A stretch of DNA of 64,000 bases from Thelephora terrestris. Lineage: Eukaryota; Basidiomycota; Agaricomycetes; Thelephorales; Thelephoraceae. Positions within the stretch are counted from its first letter, which is position 1, and each line of letters starts with the position of its first letter. Of the stretch, positions 58,070-64,000 are shown piece after piece. Both the position numbers and the translations under genes were made by a program. The notes beneath the pieces were generated by a model that ran no database searches, was not told where the DNA came from, and worked only from the letters and a program-made list of their open reading frames with translations. The stretch is taken from positions 868,001 to 932,000 of the forward strand of contig WIUZ02000004.1 in NCBI GenBank assembly GCA_015956445.1, written 5' to 3'.

Positions 58070-58837
58070 ATGGACTCAACTTCGACAAACTTGCCCGTTG
58101 CTCAGCTCGAATCTCTCAGATTCAAAGTTAACCAGACTATCGATTCGATACTACACCTCCGTCGTATCCTCGAAGTACAAGGTCAAAATGTTATGCCCCA
58201 ATGGCCAACCATCCTCACCCGATACAACATCCTCCTATCGCAAACCCACAGTCTCTCAACGTCCCTCGCGACTACCTCCCCCAAATCCAACATAAACACC
58301 TTCGAATCTCTCGCGTTACATCCCACCCTCGGCTTGACAGATGCCCAATTCGACGCAGGGATCATTCCCTTCCTGCGCAACCTCCAAACCACGGAGGTCC
58401 TTCGCGTGGAAAACGAGACCGTCCGCCGAATGTCTGAGCACACTCGGACCGGCGGAACGCTGGGTATCGTAAGCGGGGCCTCAAAAGCTTCGCACGAGGA
58501 CGTTATTCGAGAATGTGATCAGATCAAGTTGGAACACGACGACAGAGTGGACAGAGCGGTCAAGGCCGTCACTATGCTACGAGAAAAATACGATTGGAAG
58601 GCCCGCGTCATGGTAGAGCAGGAGGAACCAGAAGAACTCGATTGGGATCCCCGGATTCAGCGACAAACGATGGCACACATGGGAGGAGAAATCTCTTCTG
58701 ACAGCGAGTCTTCCGGACCTTCTGCTGTGGATGGGGCGGAAGAGAGCAATGATAGCGAAGAGGAGAAAGAAACGGAACACGCGCTGGGAGAAGGTTCCAT
58801 CGACGGAGACACCCCTCTGGCGATGGCAACCGATTGA
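58070..58837 (+). CDS. MED8: Mediator complex subunit 8
   Basis: A single uninterrupted frame of 255 residues. The Med8 signature is at the start: LPVAQLESLRFKVNQTIDSI, LHLRRILEVQGQN, MPQWPTILTRYNILLSQTHS, followed by ALHPTLGLTDAQFDAGIIPF and LRNLQTTEVLRVENETVRRM. Med8 sits in the head module of Mediator and contacts Med18/Med20 and TBP. The C-terminal 60 residues are strongly acidic (SSDSESSG, EESNDSEEEKETE). The upstream in-frame ATG at 57968 would add 34 unconserved residues; the ATG at 58070 starts just before the conserved block and is preferred. The stop lies seven bases from that of the convergent neighbour. Confidence 0.9.
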   Translation: MDSTSTNLPVAQLESLRFKVNQTIDSILHLRRILEVQGQNVMPQWPTILTRYNILLSQTHSLSTSLATTSPKSNINTFESLALHPTLGLTDAQFDAGIIPFLRNLQTTEVLRVENETVRRMSEHTRTGGTLGIVSGASKASHEDVIRECDQIKLEHDDRVDRAVKAVTMLREKYDWKARVMVEQEEPEELDWDPRIQRQTMAHMGGEISSDSESSGPSAVDGAEESNDSEEEKETEHALGEGSIDGDTPLAMATD

Positions 58838-58844
58838 CAAAAGT

Positions 58845-59875
58845 TCAATAATACTCCACCACTTCCAATCTGTCCACACATTCCTTCACCTTCAACCTCG
58901 CCCTTTCTACCCTTCGTATGTCTTCGCTCTCCGCCACCGTCAAGAGGGCGTAAAAGAGTGAATACCACACCCACTTGATTCTCTGTCTCGGGAGGAGGAA
59001 GAGATTTTCATCATACCCTTCTTGAATGTCCTTGACCACATCCATGAACACGTGTTCCATTCTCGGATCTCCCCACACTGCATGCGAGAATCCGAGGAAT
59101 GTCAATTTCGACTCTCCATTCTCTTCTACCTCCATTGCTGATAGTTCGTCTCCCGTCAACCAAACAAGCGACGGTGCCTCGACGTCATCAAAGAGGAAGA
59201 ACCCGATTGCTCGGGACAACGCTCCTCGGATCTGCTCAACCTTTACTGTTTCCCAAAGCTCGTCCGCCTCGGTCTTTTCCAGTAATGCCTCGAGCAGGAG
59301 GGTGAACGCTTCTTCCCAACTCACAACATTGGAAGGTTCGCCTGGAACTCCGAACCAGTCGTTGTCGATCGCGTGGATCTTTCTGAGCTGCTGGCCGAAC
59401 GCCCGTTCTTCGTGGGTGGCGAGGGTCCGCGTTGGGAGGGCAGCAGGAGATGGGTGGGGAAGGAGGAGGTAGTCAAAGTCGACCAGAGTCTTGGTCGCGT
59501 CCGAGACGAGGACGCTCGGGACGGGTACGTCTGATCGTTGCGAAATCTCAGATAAGATCGATTTGGTGGCGTCAGGTGATGTTATCCAGGCGCCACCGGG
59601 GTAATAAGCCTCGAGGATGTAGGATACCTCGGAAGGAGGCGAACTGGACCGGGAAATGCAGTGTACTTCGTATGTCTTCACGGATCTGTACATGCGGGAA
59701 GCCGAATACACTTCAATGACGGTGATCAAAGAGGCAGAGGTCATCATTACCGGAAAGCGTAACTGTCCAAGCGGGATAGGGAGACGAACTCGAGTGGAGA
59801 ACCGTATTGGTGTCGAACGATCTTGAGAGCCTCCTCTGCCGTGACTGTACGAGAGGTCGGGTGAGAGCCAGCCAT
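58845..59875 (-). CDS. APH/choline-kinase-like phosphotransferase family protein
   Basis: The start MAGSHPTSRTVTAEEALKIV at 59875 leads through one intron (GTAATG...GTACAG, joining AFR to SVKTYEVHC) to one long exon ending at 58845. The layout is that of the aminoglycoside-phosphotransferase-like kinases: an N-lobe with VSYILEAYYPGGAW, a central VDFDYLLLPHPSP hinge-like stretch, EERAFGQQLRKIHAIDNDWF, and a C-lobe with SLVWLTGDELSAMEV and FLGFSHAVWGDPRMEHVFMD. The usual catalytic HGDxxxxN loop is replaced by LTGDELSAM, which has the Asp but lacks the His and Asn, and the DFG-like Asp may be GFSHAVWGDP. Substrate unknown; activity is uncertain. Confidence 0.7.
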
Positions 59876-60164
59876 CGTGGTGTGCGGAAGAGGTGTAATG
59901 CCAAATTCGTTCGAGGATATACTTGGATATATACATAAATGGACCGTAGTAGGAAGGCGTGCGAAGCTCATTCGTTGCAACCGTCGCTCGATCTGCTACC
60001 GGCCGGGTGTTCTACCGTAGGGGAAAGTGCGCACGAAGTCGAATGGTGTAGTGGGAATAAAGGTTTAGTTTGTTTCTGTAGTGTATATCAATGGATACAG
60101 ATGGCTACTACATGACAACAGACTAGCTATAGTCTGAGATGTCCCGGTTATCCCCCTAACTGTA

Positions 60165-61575
60165 CTATTGAACCACGATCTTGGCACCCTTAGCTAGGTT
60201 CTCTACGCGACCATCTGCCCATCTCACGGTCAAGCTTCCGTCCTAACGGGGCGCCAACAGTTGTCAGAGGGAATGCTCAAGGTCGGAAGCGAAAGTGGGG
60301 CAAACGTACAACGTTGCCAAAGTAGGCGGCTTCGGCCATATGGCAGAACAAGCCTACCTCGACGACTCCAGTCAACATCTTGATCAGTTTCAAAATCTGC
60401 GGGAGAAGCCAAAAAAACATTGTTAGATATACTCCCGGTCTCGACGCAATGCGAGAAGTTACCCTCAAAGGGTCTTTGAGATCTTCAGTCGAGAAGGGTG
60501 CGTCGATGATGAAATTCCCGTTATCGCTGACTACTGGACCGGCTTTCGCCTTTCCCATCCTGAGCTTAGGGTTCTGGGATCCCACAAGGACCAAGTTTTG
60601 CAGAACCTTCGCGTAGGCAAAAGGTGCCACCTCTACCGGAACACCAGCTTTCCACTGCACACAATGAACAGTCAGTGCTGCTATTTGGAACGGTAGCCCA
60701 CACGGTCGGAAGACTCACGTTAGTCCCGAGATACTCCGAATTCTTCCGGTAATCGGCAACGATGATGAAGCTGTGGGTCAGACGGTCCCGTGAGCGGGGT
60801 CCTTCGGCGTTGGTGGGGACGAACGTGTCAGCCGCCTCTGCGAGGACTTTTTCCCGGAGATGGCAAGCGCCACCGCCCTTGATGGCGTTCAGGTCCCTGT
60901 CGACCCTAGGGAAGGTCGAACGTTCAAACTCTGCGTGGGGGGAGATTGCGAACGGGTGACGCACTCATCAGCACCGTCAATGGTGACGTCTATGACTGGG
61001 TATTGATCAACATCTCCAAGTCGCAAGTTGGCAGCGACAATGAGCTCCTTGGACTGGAATCCTGATGTTGCCGGTCGAGTCAGGAGCCGGCCTTGTGTGA
61101 CAGAATCTCGGACTTGCCAGTTGGGATGAAAACCCTGTGCTTGTTGACATCTGCACCCTGAGCAACTATCCTCTCGACGACGTAGGGGACGGTAGAGCCT
61201 TTTTTGCAGGCGTTCAGTTTTATTGAAACTCTTTATGGAAACGCAGACTTGCCAGAGCCAATTCCGATGACCTGCACACTAGATTTGAGTTCGTGCCTTG
61301 ACAGTGATAGTCGAGAGGAGGAACTCACTATATGGTGAGGTAGAATGTGCCTGTCAACAGCGGCCCAGGCGGCTTGCTGCTTTGAAGCCTCGATTTCGGT
61401 TGTTACCACTAGGGTCGGTGGGTTAAGCTCGGGCACTGGATGACCCGGTCCGGCATCCGATGAGGTCAATGACCTTGCTGTTGTGATCAACGGGATCCTC
61501 ACCAGGAGTCTGTTTGACCCTGTCCAGGACAGGCGAACTGTTGAGGTGGTAGACGTTCAAAGCAATAGGGGACAT
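60165..61575 (-). CDS. RKI1: ribose-5-phosphate isomerase
   Basis: The enzyme interconverts ribose-5-phosphate and ribulose-5-phosphate in the pentose phosphate pathway. Family blocks in order: [150 protein letters not shown] and FGN followed by [20 protein letters not shown], ending at 60165. Two of its introns (61199-61252 and 61062-61117) have GC donors (GCAAGT). The start [16 protein letters not shown] at 61575 fits; an alternative start at 61869 could splice in frame through [12 protein letters not shown] and would add about 85 residues. A TATATAA lies at 61898-61892. Confidence 0.92.
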
Positions 61576-61963
61576 GTCGGACAACGGATAGTGAGCTCAA
61601 GGTCCGTGTGTGGGGTAGAGGTGGAGAAAGAAGCGTGGGGAGAGGTGAACGTACGAAGGGTCCGGTTGAAATACGCTGTGTGGCAGAGGCATCTCGTTCT
61701 TACGGAGAGAATGGGAGCTGGCAGTGTTCGAGGTGGAACCGAGTCGAAATCCGAGAGGATTAGCTAAATCAACGATCGTTCTCTCTCTTGTACGATCACC
61801 AAGACTGAACCCAGCAGTTCGAGCTTTGGGAAGATTGAAAGGCAGGGAAGGGAGTCTGAAGGAAAACATCCTTTTCCGCCGTTGCAGACCGTTATATACC
61901 CCGGTTTGTATCTCCACACGCAAGCCCGCACGTAGAGTGTAAAAGCGAGAGTTAGTGGGTCAA

Positions 61964-62348
61964 ATGAGAGCCGTCAAAGGTGCGGAAATTGTTTTCAGCC
62001 TTTTTTTATTCCGCTAACATCGAAACCGCTAAACGTGCAGGCGTCCTTCTCACTTGGTAAATTCCCCCGTGCAAATTCAAATACGTTTCTCGGAAATTGA
62101 GCACTGCGTTTTCTTGTCGACGCTCAAGTGATTCGGCGGTCAAGCAGATCCTTTTGACGATGAACGAGAGGGACAACTTCATCGTCGAAGATCTCGATGA
62201 TTTTCATGTCATCATAAAGGCCGACGAAGAGTACAGAGTGAGGAAACAGCTTGAGCTGGAGGTGCGCCATCGTCCCGAAACCGCGTCTTTCACCAAACTG
62301 CGCTCATGGTTCTCTCAGTTGGAGAAGAATACGTACAGTTTGGAATAA
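61964..62348 (+). CDS. TFB5: TFIIH subunit Tfb5 (TTDA/GTF2H5 homolog)
   Basis: Four exons, 61964-61979, 62041-62056, 62129-62261 and 62319-62348, join to 64 residues. The sequence MRAVKGVLLTCDSAVKQILL is the family N-terminus; FIVEDLDDFHVIIKADEE and the end LEKNTYSLE complete the match. Tfb5 stabilises the TFIIH core through Tfb2/p52 and is required for nucleotide excision repair and transcription. The first two coding exons are only 16 bases each; each intron has GT...AG ends, and the phases fit exactly. The stop is 45 bases from the convergent NDC1 stop. Confidence 0.92.
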
Positions 62349-62393
62349 TATGCTGATTGCGCAACAGTATGACAGAAGATAGATATGATACTA

Positions 62394-64000
62394 CTAATCA
62401 AGGCTCGTTCTCACGTCCATGTATCCCTGCAACTTCCTCGCCACCCTGGGAGGGAACTTGAAGGCAGATAAAGACCCCCCGAAAGTGTCAACGATTTCTT
62501 CCACACCATTTTTCAGAGCTGGAGACACCGAAGATCAGCAAGGCATGCGGGGCTAGCGAAAGAAACGCACCGTGTTGTAATCGATCCAGCGGCTCAACGG
62601 CTTCGCTTAATTCTTGAAGCGTTCTCAGCTTATCCTCCTGTTCCTTCCCACTTGAAGCCGCAATGTCATCATGGGTTGGGCACCCCTCGACAATTTCTGC
62701 GCGGTAGTCCTCTAGAGCTCCCAAGAAAGACAGGAATGCCTCAAGAATTTTGGGCAAGTCTCGTTGTACGACTCCGTACCTGTCCTCTTTCAAAGAAGCG
62801 CAGGCAAGATACGACAACACTGACACATTGTCAGTTGTGGAGCCTGGCAAATCTCAGAGCCCGTACGAACCTCGAACGACAAATGCATCGGTTTCCCTCC
62901 TAAGGACAGTTCCCTCGACAACATCCTTCAACCTGTCTTTCGTCCACCACGAATGCACCCCACCACAGACATTGAGAAGAGCGGGTGGGATGTTGCTCTT
63001 AATGATTTCGACTGATTTTTCCTTCAGGAGGGCGGGTAATCCTTTGACCTCGGAAACCGTGGGAACGATGGGTGCGACTACCTTTTCTACCGGCTTCGTT
63101 ACTGCCGCACTGACGGACCTAAAGAGTTCTGGAACCTCCGAGACCGCCTCGTCGACAGCCAGAGTGATATCCCCGCTGGAAGCGAGAGAATTCACCACGT
63201 TCTTGACTGGGGTGCTTGTCCGTGGTTTGAAAATCTGCTTCCTTAAGAGTGGCGTAGAGGGCGGTTGCGGTTTTGAAACTGGAGGTGGGGCTGGGGTTGG
63301 GGCTGCGACAAATGTTCAGGAGATGGAGCGGTCGGATGGCAGCAGGGAACAGACCTATTGGGGCTGGCTTGCCTCTACGAAGGACAAGCTGGTAGTCCCT
63401 CCCGAGGTCAAGCAAAGCATTTCTGCAGAGGTGAGACCACAAACTTGGGTTGTACTTCTGATCTGCGAAAAATGCGGTCCTAGCGGTGATGGCTCCGGGA
63501 GACTGATCCCCAGCTAGGTCCGCCAACTCGAGGTATGCCGAATGCTTATAGAATGCATCTCCGGAAGAAATACCGGAAATAAGGGTGACAAAGGGTTCCG
63601 CCGATGAGGAAATTACACTAATTGGCTTTCATCTGCACAGTTAGTGTGATTCTTTTCGTGTGAGGAGTGAAATGTACCTCTGAGACTGAATTGTCAAACA
63701 AGGTTTCCGAAACTTCCCAAGACGCAAGAGTCGTGATGCCCAAGGCCAGTGCCCTCAAGATAGTCGGGAACTGAGTGAAGAACAAGACCGGCGTGTAGCC
63801 CTTCAAGAAGTGGGCCGCGAAAGGTCTGAGTAGGTGGGATACAAGTGGAATCTTGAGGAGGATTGGCAAGACCACCGCCCTCCCCATGACGAACAGTGCA
63901 AGTTGAACGGCGGTGCAAAACACCCCGAATATGGGTACAGCGATAGCTAGAGCAAGCAATTTTGAGGTCAAGTCCAACTCCGATTGCTATGGAATATCAG
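62394..64000 (-). CDS. NDC1: nuclear pore/spindle pole membrane protein Ndc1 (C-terminal part, runs off the window)
   Basis: The gene enters from beyond 64000. Its first visible exon (down to about 63680) has hydrophobic membrane segments (LALAIAVPIFGVFCTAVQLA, VLPILLKIPLVSHLLRPF). The next gives FVTLISGISSGDAFYKHSAY, ALLDLGRDYQLVLRRGKPAP and ARTAFFADQKYNPSLW, characteristic of the Ndc1 family. The soluble C-terminal part includes LSYLACASLKEDRYGVVQRD and LPKILEAFLSFLGALEDYRA, and the tail FKFPPRVARKLQGYMDV ends at 62394. Ndc1 anchors nuclear pore complexes and the spindle pole body in the nuclear envelope. The N-terminal membrane domain is not in view. Confidence 0.88.

Noticed and set aside
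537-64000. A biosynthetic or otherwise functional gene cluster around the velvet factor and PL14 lyase
   Set aside because: Neighbours are unrelated housekeeping genes (Mediator, pentose phosphate, TFIIH, nuclear pore), and no tailoring enzymes, transporter or backbone synthase is present.

Overview
This window reads as nuclear DNA of a basidiomycete fungus, most likely a mushroom-forming Agaricomycete. The support is dense genes on both strands, many short introns (about 50-60 bases, GT...AG, often with a visible CTAAC/CTAAT-type branch site), coding sequence rich in G or C at third codon positions, and a fungal set of families: velvet factor, DUF2855, Num1/Mcp5-type cortical anchor, Ldb17/Dip1, polysaccharide lyase 14 and a Pnck/CaMK-like kinase. 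No transposon, provirus, CRISPR array or bacterial-style operon was recognised. All gene assignments come from reading translations and splice sites by eye; no search was run.

Layout: 0-5 kb holds a fragment of an upstream gene and an OCRL/INPP5B-type inositol polyphosphate 5-phosphatase (minus). 5-9.3 kb holds a small hydrophilic HNWG-motif protein, cyclophilin-40, a modular charged protein and a doubtful small gene. 9.8-16.7 kb holds a C2H2 zinc-finger protein with a repeat-encoded glutamine-rich tail, a small membrane protein, RNA polymerase I/III subunit AC19, an unknown protein and a DUF2855 protein. 16.8-22.1 kb is a large coiled-coil plus PH-domain cortical anchor (Num1/Mcp5/ApsA type). 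22.3-30.1 kb holds SEC24, a YVH1-type phosphatase and a cyclic-nucleotide phosphodiesterase. 31-36.5 kb holds an unknown coiled-coil protein, a previously hidden tail-anchored coiled-coil candidate and an Ldb17/Dip1/SPIN90-family actin regulator. 37-43.4 kb holds a CaM kinase with a predicted myristoylated N-terminus, an unknown protein and purine nucleoside phosphorylase. 43.5-50.2 kb holds mitochondrial NADP-isocitrate dehydrogenase, an endonuclease III homolog, an intron-containing initiator tRNA-Met gene and an AAA ATPase. 50.2-53.8 kb is unresolved. 53.8-64 kb holds a velvet factor, a PL14 lyase, Mediator subunit 8, an APH-like kinase, ribose-5-phosphate isomerase, TFIIH subunit Tfb5 and the C-terminal part of nucleoporin Ndc1.

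Most genes are housekeeping or signalling genes that sit together by chance and do not form a pathway. Several divergent pairs share very short intergenic promoters (PNP/IDP1, RPI/TFB5) and several convergent pairs almost touch (MED8/APH-like: 7 bases; TFB5/NDC1: 45 bases). The strongest items for a second look are a cluster of QT-type short motifs in the Num1-like anchor that resemble dynein light chain (LC8) binding sites, two GC-AG introns in ribose-5-phosphate isomerase, the intron in an initiator tRNA, 16-base micro-exons in TFB5, and the unexplained 50.2-53.8 kb block. No clearly new multi-gene system was found.
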